Source of the DNA: Phreatobacter oligotrophus
GTDB lineage: Bacteria; Pseudomonadota; Alphaproteobacteria; Rhizobiales; Phreatobacteraceae
Reading direction: 5' to 3'
Assembly (NCBI RefSeq): GCF_003046185.1
Contig: NZ_PZZL01000011.1
Span: 1 to 64,000 of the forward strand
Length of the DNA: 64,000 nucleotides
Each line of letters opens with the position of its first letter. Position 1 is the first letter of the stretch. The position numbers and the translations under genes were made by a program. A model generated the notes under the pieces. That model did no database searches, was not told where the DNA came from, and worked only from the letters and a program-made list of their open reading frames with translations. This document shows, piece after piece, positions 27,301 through 36,062 of this stretch.

Positions 27301-27840
27301 ATGACAACGCCTCACAGGTTCCAGGGCTGGATACCCGCGCCGCGCCTCGCCGCAGCGTTTGCCGCCATGGCCCTGATCGCAGCGCCGGTCTCCGCTGCGG
27401 CCGAAACGCAGCTCGCCGGTGCCCCGGCCGATCTTGCTGCCGCCATGGCGCAGGGCATGACCATCACCATGGATCAGGCCCGCGTTATGCGCCTGCCCGC
27501 GCACGTTGCAACGCTGGTCATCGGCAATCCGCTCATCGCCGACGCCACCGTGCAGCGCGGCGGCATCATGGTTCTGACGGGCAAGAGCGTCGGCTCGACC
27601 AACCTCATCGCCCTGGACGGGCGCGGCGAGCAGCTGCTCACCCTGCAGGTTCGCGTGCGCGCGCAGAACGACTCCGTCGTGCAGGTCTATCGCGGCGTCG
27701 ATCGCGAGACCTATTCCTGCTCGCCAACCTGCGAGCGCACCATCGCGGTGGGCGACGCCAAGGCCTTCTTCGAGACGGCCCTCGGCAATTCCCGCTCGCG
27801 CGACGGCGCCGCATCGGCCGGTACAGCTACGCCCCGGTAG
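27301..27840 (+). CDS. Stand-alone pilus assembly N-terminal domain protein (CpaC-like N-domain)
   Basis: A 179-residue periplasmic protein with a signal peptide (LAAAFAAMALIAAPVSAAAE) and a single T2SS/T3SS pilus N-terminal domain: MRLPAHVATLVIGNPLIADATV, GGIMVLTGKSVGSTNLIALD and GEQLLTLQVRV, closely like the N-domain of CpaC at 22.9 kb but with no secretin core. A Cys pair (YSCSPTCERT) follows the domain. It may cap or assist the secretin; that is inference. It starts the plus-strand part of the tad locus, ahead of two TadE-like genes. Confidence 0.85.
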   Translation: MTTPHRFQGWIPAPRLAAAFAAMALIAAPVSAAAETQLAGAPADLAAAMAQGMTITMDQARVMRLPAHVATLVIGNPLIADATVQRGGIMVLTGKSVGSTNLIALDGRGEQLLTLQVRVRAQNDSVVQVYRGVDRETYSCSPTCERTIAVGDAKAFFETALGNSRSRDGAASAGTATPR

Positions 27841-27953
27841 TCGCGTTTATCGGGCAAATCGCCGCAGCTCCCGCAAGGGTTCGTCAACGGGTTTACGCAT
27901 AGAAAGGCTTCTGCGGGGCCGCGCATCTGCGCCCGGCGCGAACGGAGTTGGCC

Positions 27954-28544
27954 ATGTCCGGCTGTGTCGAGGGTTCGGGGACGGGTGAAGCTGAGCAGCG
28001 GCAGGTGGTGACACCCCGGCCGCGTGTCCGCCGCCTGACGATCCTGCCACGCTTCCGCAAGAACGAGGATGGCGTCGCCGCGGTCGAATTCGCGCTGGTG
28101 GCGGGCCCGTTCCTCTTCCTGCTCTTCGCCATCATCGAATTCGCCATGGTGTTCTTCGCCAGCCAGGTGCTGGAGACGGCCACCGCCAGTGCCTCGCGCC
28201 TTATCATGACCGGTCAGGCCCAAACGCGGAACTTCGACCAGGCAGCTTTCAAGAACGAGATCTGCACCAAGGCGAGCGCGCTGATGAACTGCGCCGGCAT
28301 TGCCGTCGACGTGCGCACCTACACCAGCTTCGGTTCGGCTTCCGCCTCCAAGCCGGTCTCGTCCGGCGCGGTGAACTATTCCGGCATGACCTACAGCCAG
28401 GGCGCGGGCGGCGACATCGTCGTGGTGCGCGCTGTCTACGAATGGCCGGTGCTGATGCCGACTTTCGGCCTCACCATCGGCGACCTGTCCAACGGCAAGC
28501 GCCTCCTCATGGCGACGGCCGCCTTCCGCAACGAGCCGTTCTGA
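27954..28544 (+). CDS. tadE: TadE-family pseudopilin (first copy)
   Basis: A 196-residue TadE-like protein: a basic N-terminus, then RKNEDGVAAVEFALVAGPFLFLLFAIIEFAMVFF, where the G-x4-E pattern allows CpaA cleavage, and a periplasmic C-terminal domain with two cysteines (ICTKASALMNCAG). Minor pseudopilins of this kind are needed for Flp pilus biogenesis. The ATG at 27954 with CGGAG upstream is preferred to a TTG at 27948. The second TadE gene follows after 11 bases. Confidence 0.88.
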   Translation: MSGCVEGSGTGEAEQRQVVTPRPRVRRLTILPRFRKNEDGVAAVEFALVAGPFLFLLFAIIEFAMVFFASQVLETATASASRLIMTGQAQTRNFDQAAFKNEICTKASALMNCAGIAVDVRTYTSFGSASASKPVSSGAVNYSGMTYSQGAGGDIVVVRAVYEWPVLMPTFGLTIGDLSNGKRLLMATAAFRNEPF

Positions 28545-28555
28545 GGGGGGATCGC

Positions 28556-29155
28556 ATGGGTTTCGCACGACGCCTGATCGACCTGGCGATTCGCCCGGTA
28601 CGCGCTGCCCGGGTCCTCGCCCACGACAAGCGCGGCGTCTCCGCCGTCGAGTTCGCCCTTGTCCTGCCGCTGATGGTGACGCTGTTCCTCGCCACCGTCG
28701 AGACGACCCAGGGCCTGCAGGCCGACCGCAAGGTGTCGCTCGCCGCACGCGCCCTGTCCGACCTCGCCTCTCAGGCCACGACCATCGCCGATGCGGACAT
28801 GAGCAACATCCTCGACGCGACGGCCGACGTCATCGCTCCGTTCAACGTGTCGAATGCCCAGATGGTGGTGACGGGTATCCAGACCGACATCCTCGGCGTC
28901 TCCCGCGCCGTGTGGAGCGATGCGCGCAATGCCACGCGCTACAGCTGCGGCCAGGTGATGACCATCCCGAACGAGCTGAAGCCAACCCTTGGCACGACGG
29001 GTTTCCTTGTGCTCGCCGAGGTGAAGTACAGCTACACCCCGACGGTCGCCTATCTGATTTCCGGTTCGCTGCTGCTGTCCGACCGGCTCTATACCCGTCC
29101 GCGCATCGGCGAGACCGTGAGCCGGACGCCGAAGCAGGGCGCCACCTGCATCTGA
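28556..29155 (+). CDS. TadE/TadF-like pseudopilin (second copy)
   Basis: A 199-residue protein with HDKRGVSAVEFALVLPLMVTLFLATVETTQGL, a TadE-type processed helix, and a C-terminal periplasmic domain (SYTPTVAYLISGSLLLSDRLYTRPR) typical of this family. It is likely TadF in function. It follows the first pseudopilin with GGGGGG as ribosome site and ends two bases before the convergent flavoprotein stop. No TadG gene is present here. Confidence 0.85.
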   Translation: MGFARRLIDLAIRPVRAARVLAHDKRGVSAVEFALVLPLMVTLFLATVETTQGLQADRKVSLAARALSDLASQATTIADADMSNILDATADVIAPFNVSNAQMVVTGIQTDILGVSRAVWSDARNATRYSCGQVMTIPNELKPTLGTTGFLVLAEVKYSYTPTVAYLISGSLLLSDRLYTRPRIGETVSRTPKQGATCI

Positions 29156-29156
29156 C

Positions 29157-30398
29157 CTACCAGTCCTGCGACGGCGCTTCCGGCAGCGTCAGGCCGAGCC
29201 GGGCCGCCATGCCGCGGGCCGCGGCGGCGGCGGTCGCGAAGGTCGCCTGCAACAGGTAGCCGCCGGTCGGCGCATCCCAGTCCAGCATCTCGCCGGCGGC
29301 GAAGAGACCCGGATGGCCGGAAATCTCGAAGGTATCGGAGAGTGCCGAACGGTCGATGCCACCGGCGGAGGAGATCGCCCGCTCCAGCGGGCGCATCGCG
29401 GCAACCGGCAGGACGAGACTCTTGATCGCCGCGGCGAGCCTGGCGGGCTCCCGCACCGGCGGGCCGCCGGTTCCCTCGCGCAGAATGGCGGCCGCTACGG
29501 GGGCGAGTCCCGCCTGCTTCTTCAGGACATTGGAGAGGGAATCACCCGACCGCGCCCGGCCGAGCCGCGCCGCCAGGTCGGCCACCGAAACGTCCGGCTT
29601 CAGATCGACAGTCAAGGACGCGCCACCGGCCGCGACCGCGTCGCGCAGGGCCGCCGACAGCGCATAGATGGCGCCGCCCTCGAGCCCGGTGGCGGTGACC
29701 ATGGCCTCGCCCCGCACGGCGTTCTTGCCGAACGACAGGGCGATCGCCTTGAGCGGCGTGCCGGCGAAACGCTCGGCAAAGCCCGCCGACCAGGCGATGT
29801 CGATGCCGCTGTTGGAGGCGACGAGCGGACGAACGGGAACGCCTCGCTTTGCCAGAATGACGCTCCAGGCGCCGTCCGAACCCATGCGCGGCCAGCTCGC
29901 CCCGCCCAGCGCCAGCAGCGCAACGTCATGGGGCGGGACGACGCGCCCTTCGGGACCTTCGAAGACCAGACGGCCGTCATCGGCGAAACCCACAAGGCGG
30001 TGCTGGCTGCGCAACGTCACGCCGAGGCCCGCCAAACGCGCGAGCCAGGCCCGCAGCAGAGGCGAGGCCTTGAAGGCCTCGGGGAAGACCCTACCCGAGG
30101 AGCCCACTAAGGTCGGCTGCCCCAGCGCTGCCGCGAATGCCCGGAGTGCGGAGGGCGGAAAGGCGTCGATGGCCCCGCGCACCTGGGACGGCAGGTCGGG
30201 ATAGCGGGAGAGGAAGGCCTGGCGCGGCTCGCTGTGGGTGAGGTTTAGGCCGCCGCGGCCGGCGAGCAGCAGCTTGCGGGCCGGCGAGGGCATGCGGTCA
30301 TAGACCGTGACCGCGGCGCCCGCCGCCGCCAGCAGGTCCGCGGCGAAAAGTCCCGCGGGACCGGCACCGGCGATGACGACGCGTGGCCGATCGGTCAT
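29157..30398 (-). CDS. NAD(P)/FAD-dependent flavoprotein (HI0933/BaiN, TIGR03862 type)
   Basis: A 413-residue flavoprotein with an N-terminal dinucleotide-binding motif VVIAGAGPAGLFAADLLAAAG, KLLLAGRGGLNLTHSE typical of the HI0933 group, and a C-terminal FAD segment GLFAAGEMLDWDAPTGGYLLQ. The reaction is unknown; some relatives reduce or hydroxylate rings. Its ATG at 30398 overlaps the glpD stop (ATGA), so it is co-translated with glpD. The 5' extension to 30665 is a shadow frame of glpD. Confidence 0.88.
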   Translation of the reverse strand: MTDRPRVVIAGAGPAGLFAADLLAAAGAAVTVYDRMPSPARKLLLAGRGGLNLTHSEPRQAFLSRYPDLPSQVRGAIDAFPPSALRAFAAALGQPTLVGSSGRVFPEAFKASPLLRAWLARLAGLGVTLRSQHRLVGFADDGRLVFEGPEGRVVPPHDVALLALGGASWPRMGSDGAWSVILAKRGVPVRPLVASNSGIDIAWSAGFAERFAGTPLKAIALSFGKNAVRGEAMVTATGLEGGAIYALSAALRDAVAAGGASLTVDLKPDVSVADLAARLGRARSGDSLSNVLKKQAGLAPVAAAILREGTGGPPVREPARLAAAIKSLVLPVAAMRPLERAISSAGGIDRSALSDTFEISGHPGLFAAGEMLDWDAPTGGYLLQATFATAAAAARGMAARLGLTLPEAPSQDW

Positions 30399-31894
30399 GC
30401 GCCGAGATGGGCGGCGACGGCTGCGCGCTCCGCCTCCGTCAGATGCAGGCCGAGCTTGGATCGGCGCCAGAGAACGTCCTCCGCCGTCTCGGCCCATTCC
30501 TCCCGGCGCAGCCAGGCGATCTCGGCTTCCGTGAGCCCGCCACCGAACTCGTGGCCGAGATCGGCCATGGTGGCGGCGCCGTCGAGGATGCGGCGCGCAT
30601 GGGTGCCGTAGGCAGCGGCGAGCCGGGCCGCCAGTTCCGGCGTCAGGAAGGGGTGGCTGCGCCACAGGCTCTCGGCGAGCGAGACCGGCCCGTCCGGTGA
30701 GAAGTCACCCCCCGGCAGCGGCGCGGTGGCCGTCCAGTTCGTCTTGGCCGCGAGCACCGGAAGGTCCGTGGCAAGCTCTTCCAGGGCGCTGATGGCGAGC
30801 CGGCGATAGGTGGTGATCTTGCCGCCGAAGACCGAGAGCAGCGGCGGCACGGCGCCACCACCATCCTTGTGCAGCACGTAGTCGCGGGTCGCCTCCTGCG
30901 CGGCCGAGGCGCCGTCGTCATACAGCGGCCGCACGCCCGAATAGGTCCAGACCACGTCAGAGGGGGCGATGGGGGCGCGGAAATACTCGCTCGCGGCAGC
31001 GCAAAGATAGTCGATCTCGGACGGCGTGATCCGCACCGCGCCGGGATCGCCCTGGTAGTCCTGGTCCGTCGTCCCGATCAGCGTGAATTCCCGCTCGTAG
31101 GGGATGGCGAAAATGATGCGGTTGTCGGCGTTCTGGAAGATATAGGCGCGGTCATGGTCGTAGAGCTTCGGGACCACGATGTGCGAGCCCTGGACGAGGC
31201 GCACGCGGGCGGGCGGGGTGGTCTTCGTGGCTCCGGTGAGGAAGCTCTCGACCCAGGGGCCGGCGGCATTGACCAACGCCTTTGCGACGACGGTTTCACG
31301 CAGGCCGGTGCGGACATGCTCCACCGTGACGCGCCAGCGGGCGCCGTCACGCTCGGCGGCAATCGCGCGGGTCCGGGTGCGGATGACGGCGCCACGCTCG
31401 GCGGCATCACGGGCGTTCAGCACCACGAGGCGGGCATCGTCGACGCGGCAGTCGGAATACTCGAAGGCCTTTCCATAGCCGGCTTTCAGCGGCCGGCCCG
31501 CCACATCCGTGGTGAGATCGAGGGTCTTGGTCGGCCAGAGCCGCTTGCGACCACCGAGATGGTCGTAGAGGAAGAGGCCGAGGCGCAGCATCCATGCAGG
31601 TCGCAGGCCCTCGTGGTGCGGCAGGACGAAGCGCAGCGGCCGGATGATGTGGGGTGCGATGCCCCAGAGGACTTCGCGCTCGATCAGCGCCTCGCGGACG
31701 AGGCGGAACTCGTAGTATTCGAGATAGCGCAGGCCGCCATGGATGAGCTTGGTCGACCAGGAGGAGGTCGCGCTCGCGAGGTCGTCCTGCTCGACCAGCA
31801 TGACGGATGCGCCCCGCCCCGCGGCATCGCGCGCGATGCCCGCGCCGTTGATGCCGCCGCCGACCACGAAGAGGTCGAATTCCCGCTCCGTCAT
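30395..31894 (-). CDS. glpD: Aerobic glycerol-3-phosphate dehydrogenase
   Basis: FAD enzyme of the inner-membrane face that oxidises glycerol 3-phosphate to dihydroxyacetone phosphate and feeds electrons to quinone; 499 residues. It has FDLFVVGGGINGAGIARDAAGRG at the N-terminus, then SSWSTKLIHGGLRYLEYYEFRLV, family signatures, and the C-terminal domain (TEAEIAWLRREEWAETAEDVLWRR region). The start is ATG 31894; an open frame to 32620 upstream is the antisense of glpK. It is divergent from glpK with 129 bases between them, where shared control (for example GlpR) is expected though no operator was identified. Confidence 0.95.
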   Translation of the reverse strand: MTEREFDLFVVGGGINGAGIARDAAGRGASVMLVEQDDLASATSSWSTKLIHGGLRYLEYYEFRLVREALIEREVLWGIAPHIIRPLRFVLPHHEGLRPAWMLRLGLFLYDHLGGRKRLWPTKTLDLTTDVAGRPLKAGYGKAFEYSDCRVDDARLVVLNARDAAERGAVIRTRTRAIAAERDGARWRVTVEHVRTGLRETVVAKALVNAAGPWVESFLTGATKTTPPARVRLVQGSHIVVPKLYDHDRAYIFQNADNRIIFAIPYEREFTLIGTTDQDYQGDPGAVRITPSEIDYLCAAASEYFRAPIAPSDVVWTYSGVRPLYDDGASAAQEATRDYVLHKDGGGAVPPLLSVFGGKITTYRRLAISALEELATDLPVLAAKTNWTATAPLPGGDFSPDGPVSLAESLWRSHPFLTPELAARLAAAYGTHARRILDGAATMADLGHEFGGGLTEAEIAWLRREEWAETAEDVLWRRSKLGLHLTEAERAAVAAHLGA

Positions 31895-32023
31895 GCCCTT
31901 CCCCGCGCTGTCCGCGTCAAGGCCCCCGTCTGACGCCTTTTGCCTTCCGCCGCAAGGGCGGGCGATGCCATGATAGGGGCAAAGAGCGGCACCGCCGCCG
32001 CGCATCGCATGGGGACAACGCGC

Positions 32024-33535
32024 ATGGCCGGGACTGGACACAAGACGGTGATCGTCGCGATCGACCAGGGGACGACCTCCTCCCGCGCCATCGTCTTCTC
32101 TCCCGACATGGCGGTGCTGGCAGTGGCCCAGCAGGAATTCCCGCAGCACTTCCCCGCATCCGGCTGGGTGGAGCACGACCCGGAGGACATCTGGACGGGC
32201 GTCGTCACGACGGTCCGCGAGGCGTTGGCCAAGGCCGGGCGCACGGCGGCCGAGGTCGCCGGCATCGGCATCACCAACCAGCGCGAGACGGTGGTGGTCT
32301 GGGATCGTGCGAGCGGCAAGCCGATCCACCGGGCCATCGTCTGGCAGGACCGACGGACATCGGCGACCTGTGCGCGGCTGCGCGAGGAGGGCCACGAGGC
32401 GCTGGTCCAGGCGCGGACGGGCCTCGTCATCGATCCGTATTTCTCGGGGACCAAGCTCGCCTGGATCCTTGACGAGGTTCCCGGCGCCCGAGCCCGCGCC
32501 GAGGCGGGGGAGCTCGCCTTCGGCACGATCGACGCCTTCCTGCTGTGGCGGCTCACCGGCAGCAAGGTCCACGCGACGGATGCGACCAATGCCTCGCGCA
32601 CCATGCTCTTCGACATCCATCGCGGCGCCTGGGACGAGGAGCTTTGCCGGCTGCTTCGCGTGCCCATGGCGATCCTGCCGGAGGTGAAGGACAGCGCCTG
32701 CGCCTTCGGCACGACGGACCCGGCGCTGTTCGGCGGCGCCATCACCATCGGCGGCATGGCCGGCGACCAGCAGGCGGCGACCGTCGGGCAGGCCTGCTTC
32801 CGGCCGGGCATGATGAAATCCACCTACGGAACCGGGTGCTTCGCGCTGCTCAATACCGGCTCCGAGGCCGTCGCCTCGCGCAACAAGCTGCTCACGACCA
32901 TCGCCTACCAGCTCGGCGGCAAGCGGACCTATGCGCTGGAGGGGTCGATCTTCGTCGCCGGCGCAGCCGTTCAGTGGCTTCGGGACGGGCTCGGCATCGT
33001 CAAGCTGGCCGGCGAGACGGGAGCGCTGGCGGCGGCCTCCGACCCGAACCAGGAGGTGATCCTGGTGCCCGCCTTTGTCGGTCTCGGCGCACCCTACTGG
33101 GACGCCGACTGCCGCGGCGCCATTTTCGGCCTCACCCGCGGCACCGGCCCGAAGGAAATGGCGCGCGCGGCGCTGGAGAGCGTCTGCTTCCAGACCGCCG
33201 ACCTCCTCGGTGCCATGATGGCGGACTGGCCGGGAGCGGGTGGTGCGGGCACCGTGTTGCGGGTCGATGGCGGCATGGTCGCCTCCGACTGGACCATGCA
33301 GCGCCTCGCCGACCTGCTCGACGCGCCGGTCGATCGGCCGAAGGTGCTGGAGACGACAGCGCTGGGCGCGGCCTATCTCGCGGGTCTATCGCAAGGCGTC
33401 TGCCCGGAGCCGGAGGTTTTTGCCAAGGGCTGGGCGCTGGACCACCGTTTCACGCCGGCGATGGATGGCGAGACGCGGCGGCTGAAGCTCGCACGCTGGA
33501 AGGATGCTGTGGAGCGGACCCTGACGCGGCGGTGA
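32024..33535 (+). CDS. glpK: Glycerol kinase
   Basis: Cytosolic FGGY-family kinase converting glycerol to glycerol 3-phosphate, 503 residues. It shows [16 protein letters not shown] at the N-terminus, [21 protein letters not shown], the [13 protein letters not shown] and CFALLNTG segments, and the C-terminal ATPase motif [15 protein letters not shown]. The ATG at 32024 is chosen; an in-frame ATG at 32009 would add five residues. With glpD it forms a complete route from glycerol to dihydroxyacetone phosphate; no glpF is nearby. Confidence 0.95.
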   Translation: MAGTGHKTVIVAIDQGTTSSRAIVFSPDMAVLAVAQQEFPQHFPASGWVEHDPEDIWTGVVTTVREALAKAGRTAAEVAGIGITNQRETVVVWDRASGKPIHRAIVWQDRRTSATCARLREEGHEALVQARTGLVIDPYFSGTKLAWILDEVPGARARAEAGELAFGTIDAFLLWRLTGSKVHATDATNASRTMLFDIHRGAWDEELCRLLRVPMAILPEVKDSACAFGTTDPALFGGAITIGGMAGDQQAATVGQACFRPGMMKSTYGTGCFALLNTGSEAVASRNKLLTTIAYQLGGKRTYALEGSIFVAGAAVQWLRDGLGIVKLAGETGALAAASDPNQEVILVPAFVGLGAPYWDADCRGAIFGLTRGTGPKEMARAALESVCFQTADLLGAMMADWPGAGGAGTVLRVDGGMVASDWTMQRLADLLDAPVDRPKVLETTALGAAYLAGLSQGVCPEPEVFAKGWALDHRFTPAMDGETRRLKLARWKDAVERTLTRR

Positions 33536-33558
33536 GGCTGCCGCTTGAGGTGATGCCC

Positions 33559-33649
33559 TGCACGACGCGAGTGCGTCCTTCGAGGCTCGCCACCGGTCGA
33601 TGCTGACGCATCTCCGGAGGCTCGCAGGACGCAGTTGCGTGATGCAAGT
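33559..33649. repeat. Long imperfect palindrome between glpK and the ScfR gene
   Basis: The left arm, from about 33559 to 33587 (inner part GCGTCCTTCGAGGCT), pairs imperfectly with the right arm 33618-33649 (inner part AGGCTCGCAGGACGC). Pairing covers about 30 bases at roughly 80%. It sits between two convergent genes. Its TCCTTCGAGGCTCGC core looks like the intergenic palindromic repeats common in Hyphomicrobiales. It may serve as a transcription barrier; copies elsewhere cannot be seen in this window. Confidence 0.5.
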
Positions 33650-33717
33650 CTCGCACAAGGCCGGGCATGACGCGGAGAGGGTGCGGCAAGGCGACGGGCC
33701 GGCCGCCCCCTGCCTCC

Positions 33718-35145
33718 TCAGCTCAGATCGAACGGCACCACCTTGCGGCGATCGCCCGGCACCCGGATCTCCCGATCGATGGGCGGCACGGCGCGCTGGT
33801 GGCAATTGGCGCGCTCGCAGATGCGGCAGGACACGCCGATCTTCGCCACGTTGGCATCAGCCTTGAGGTCGATGCCCTCGGAATAGACGATCTCGCCGGC
33901 ATAGGAGATCTCGCACCCCAGGCCAAAGGCATAGCGGCGAACCGGCGCGCGCCAGTGCGCCGAGCCCTTGGTAACGGCGCGGGCGAGCGAGAGGTAGCGG
34001 ATGCCGTCGGGCATCTCGGCCACCTGGACGAAGGTGCGGCCAGCCTGCTCGAAGGCCTCGTGGACGTTCCAGAGCGGGCAGGCACCGCCAAAGCGGGCAA
34101 ACTGGAAGCGTGTCGCCGAGTGGCGCTTGATGACGTTGCCGGCGCGGTCGACCTTGACGAAGTAGAAGGGGATGCCGCGCTGGCCCGGACGCTGGAGCGT
34201 CGACAGGCGGTGGCAGACCTGCTCGAGGCTCGCCCCGAAGATGCGGCCGAGGCGGTCGAGGTCGTGGCGGGTGTCCTTGGCGGCGGCGAGGAAGCGGCGA
34301 TAGGGCAGCAGCAGCGCGCCAGCGAAATAGTTGGCCAGGGCCACGCGGGCGATGTCGCCCGCCGCCCGCGAGCGGAAGCCGGCGCCGGACACGATGGTGG
34401 CCAGCGTGTCGGCCTGTTCGAGGCGGGCGATGCGGTTGGCGAGGAGGAAGGCGCGGGTGGAGGAATCCAGCGCACCGTCGAGAGCGATGACGTTCGGGCC
34501 CGACTCGTAGCGCTCAAGAACATCGTCGCCGAGATTGGCGTTGGCATCGACGTTGAGCCCGTGGCGGGCGGCGAGATAGCCGGCGAGCACCTGCAGGCGG
34601 TCGCTGGCGGCGGCGAGACCCAGGCGCTCGGCGAGGTCCTCGGCGGCCCGGTCGAGGTCGTCGACGTAATTGTCGACGTAGTGGAAATAGTCGCGCACCT
34701 CCTCGTAGGGCAGCAGCGCGCCGGCGGTTTCCTCGCCCGAGGGCGGCAGGATCGGTGTGTCGCCGGCCGCCTGCAATCGCTCGCCGAAGCGGCGCGCGGT
34801 CTGGTGCAGGCGCAGGAAAGCCCGTGCAAAGGCAGGGCTGTCGGAGGCCACGCGCTTCAGCTCCTGCAGGCTCGGCGCCGTATCGGCGAGGAGCGGATCG
34901 GCGGAGGCCTCGCGCAGGTCGGTGACAAGGCGATCCGTATCGTCGGTGGCAAAGGTCGCGAGATCGACGCCGAAGGTCTGGCCGAGCGCCACGAGCACGC
35001 CCGCGGTGACCGGGCGCTGGTTGTTCTCGATCTGGTTCAGATAGGAGACGGACAGCCCGAGGCGCTGGGCGAAGGCGGTCTGGGTCAGCCGCGTTTCCTC
35101 GCGCAGACGGCGCAGCGAGGGCCCGACGAAGACCTTGCGTGACAT
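33718..35145 (-). CDS. Short-chain fatty acyl-CoA regulator, ScfR/RamB type
   Basis: Transcription factor of 475 residues. An N-terminal XRE helix-turn-helix (LRRLREETRLTQTAFAQRLG, SVSYLNQIENNQRPV) is followed by a long helical region, an IrrE/ImmA-like domain (NVIALDGALDSSTRAFLLANRIA) and the DUF2083 C-terminal domain with cysteines (CPLWNVHEAF; CRICERANCHQRA). Relatives RamB, MccR and PccR sense acyl-CoA and control glyoxylate or propionyl-CoA metabolism. The start is ATG 35145 with GGGAGAA upstream. A TGCAAAA/TTTTGCA palindrome 70 bases upstream resembles the RamB box, so autoregulation is likely. Confidence 0.88.
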   Translation of the reverse strand: MSRKVFVGPSLRRLREETRLTQTAFAQRLGLSVSYLNQIENNQRPVTAGVLVALGQTFGVDLATFATDDTDRLVTDLREASADPLLADTAPSLQELKRVASDSPAFARAFLRLHQTARRFGERLQAAGDTPILPPSGEETAGALLPYEEVRDYFHYVDNYVDDLDRAAEDLAERLGLAAASDRLQVLAGYLAARHGLNVDANANLGDDVLERYESGPNVIALDGALDSSTRAFLLANRIARLEQADTLATIVSGAGFRSRAAGDIARVALANYFAGALLLPYRRFLAAAKDTRHDLDRLGRIFGASLEQVCHRLSTLQRPGQRGIPFYFVKVDRAGNVIKRHSATRFQFARFGGACPLWNVHEAFEQAGRTFVQVAEMPDGIRYLSLARAVTKGSAHWRAPVRRYAFGLGCEISYAGEIVYSEGIDLKADANVAKIGVSCRICERANCHQRAVPPIDREIRVPGDRRKVVPFDLS

Positions 35146-35214
35146 GCGGTTCTCCCGACCGGCGGAGGCTCGCCTTTCGACCTAGCCTAAACTGCCTCTG
35201 TCATATGGAGGAAG

Positions 35215-35252
35215 TGCAAAAATTTTGCAATTTCGCAGCATGACCTTTCGCA
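35215..35252. promoter_or_regulatory. RamB/ScfR-like operator in the divergent promoter region
   Basis: A perfect 7-bp dyad TGCAAAA-A-TTTTGCA lies at 35215-35229. Within it, AAAATTTTGCAAT matches 11 of 13 positions of the C. glutamicum RamB motif as I recall it (A-A/G-A-A-C-T-T-T-G-C-A-A-A). Downstream are two direct copies of TTTCGCA (35231-35237 and 35246-35252). The region separates the ScfR gene from the LuxR-type gene, so both may be targets. The match is by eye. Confidence 0.55.
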
Positions 35253-35340
35253 ATTTGACGCGGCGGGTTCCGGTGCTAGCGTCCACTCCCAAGCAAGATC
35301 GATCAATCGACGCGCCACTGGCTCTTTGGAGGAAACGGCC

Positions 35341-35994
35341 ATGACTGACCAGACCGCCGTCCGCGACACCCTCACCTTCTCCGTCCGCCACCCGTTCCCG
35401 ATCGTCGCCGAGACGATCGAGGCGCTGGTCCGCGCCGCCCTTCCGGGTGCGCTCGCCACCGACCCCGGCAAGGCCGGGCTCGTCATCGCCGCGCTGTCCG
35501 ATCTCGACGGCCTCGACCTGTCGCCGGACGCCCGCGTCGCCGTGCTGATCGACCATGCCGACCGCCGCCCGGTGCAGGAGGCCCGCAGCCGCGGCGCCGT
35601 GGGCGCCCTGCCGCTGGATCTGCCGGCCGATCACCTGCGCGCTGCGCTGGCTGCGGTCGCCGCCGGCCGCGCCTGGTGGCCGGTCATCACCTCGGCCGAT
35701 CCGGAGGGTGACCTGTCCTCGTCGCGCAAGCTGGACGCCCTGTCCGGCCAGCAGTTCAAGGTTCTGGACCTGATGAGCCGCGGCCGCCTCAACAAGCAGA
35801 TCGCCTATGACCTCGGCATCTCCGAGGGCACGGTGAAGTCGCACGTCTCGTCGATCCTCAGGAAGCTCGGCGTCGAGCGCCGCACCCAGGCGATCGCCAC
35901 CTTCATCACCGCCCATGAAGCCGGCACGCGCGTGCCGGTCCGTGCCTCGAACGGCGCCGGCCACCTGTCGCAGGCGACCCACGCGGCGCGCTGA
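35341..35994 (+). CDS. LuxR-family response-regulator-like protein with degenerate receiver
   Basis: A 217-residue protein. The C-terminal domain is a NarL/LuxR helix-turn-helix (LSGQQFKVLDLMSRGRLNKQIAYDLGISEGTVKSH region, IAYDLGISEGTVKSHVSSIL). The N-terminal 125 residues fit a receiver fold in pattern (GAVGALPLDLPADHLRAALAAVAAG) but lack the acidic pair and the phospho-acceptor Asp (AGLVIAALSDLDG). It therefore probably works without phosphorylation. The ATG at 35341 follows a strong GGAGGA. The target is unknown; it is divergent from the ScfR gene. Confidence 0.82.
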   Translation: MTDQTAVRDTLTFSVRHPFPIVAETIEALVRAALPGALATDPGKAGLVIAALSDLDGLDLSPDARVAVLIDHADRRPVQEARSRGAVGALPLDLPADHLRAALAAVAAGRAWWPVITSADPEGDLSSSRKLDALSGQQFKVLDLMSRGRLNKQIAYDLGISEGTVKSHVSSILRKLGVERRTQAIATFITAHEAGTRVPVRASNGAGHLSQATHAAR

Positions 35995-36017
35995 GGCGCT
36001 CATCTCCGCATCAACAC

Positions 36018-36055
36018 AACGCCGTCGCCTCTCGGGGCGGCGGCGTTTCGCGTTT
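36018..36055. terminator. Bidirectional terminator between the LuxR-type gene and hslU
   Basis: AACGCCGTCGCC (36018-36029) pairs with GGCGGCGGCGTT (36036-36047) over 12 bp, one G-U, with a six-base loop. TCGCGTTTC follows on the plus strand, and GTTGTG on the minus strand. It lies in the 68-base gap between convergent stops. Confidence 0.65.
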
Positions 36056-36062
36056 CAGGGCG

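Noticed and set aside
33667-35142. 491-codon plus-strand frame
   Set aside because: Exact antisense of the ScfR regulator, with shadow-type composition.
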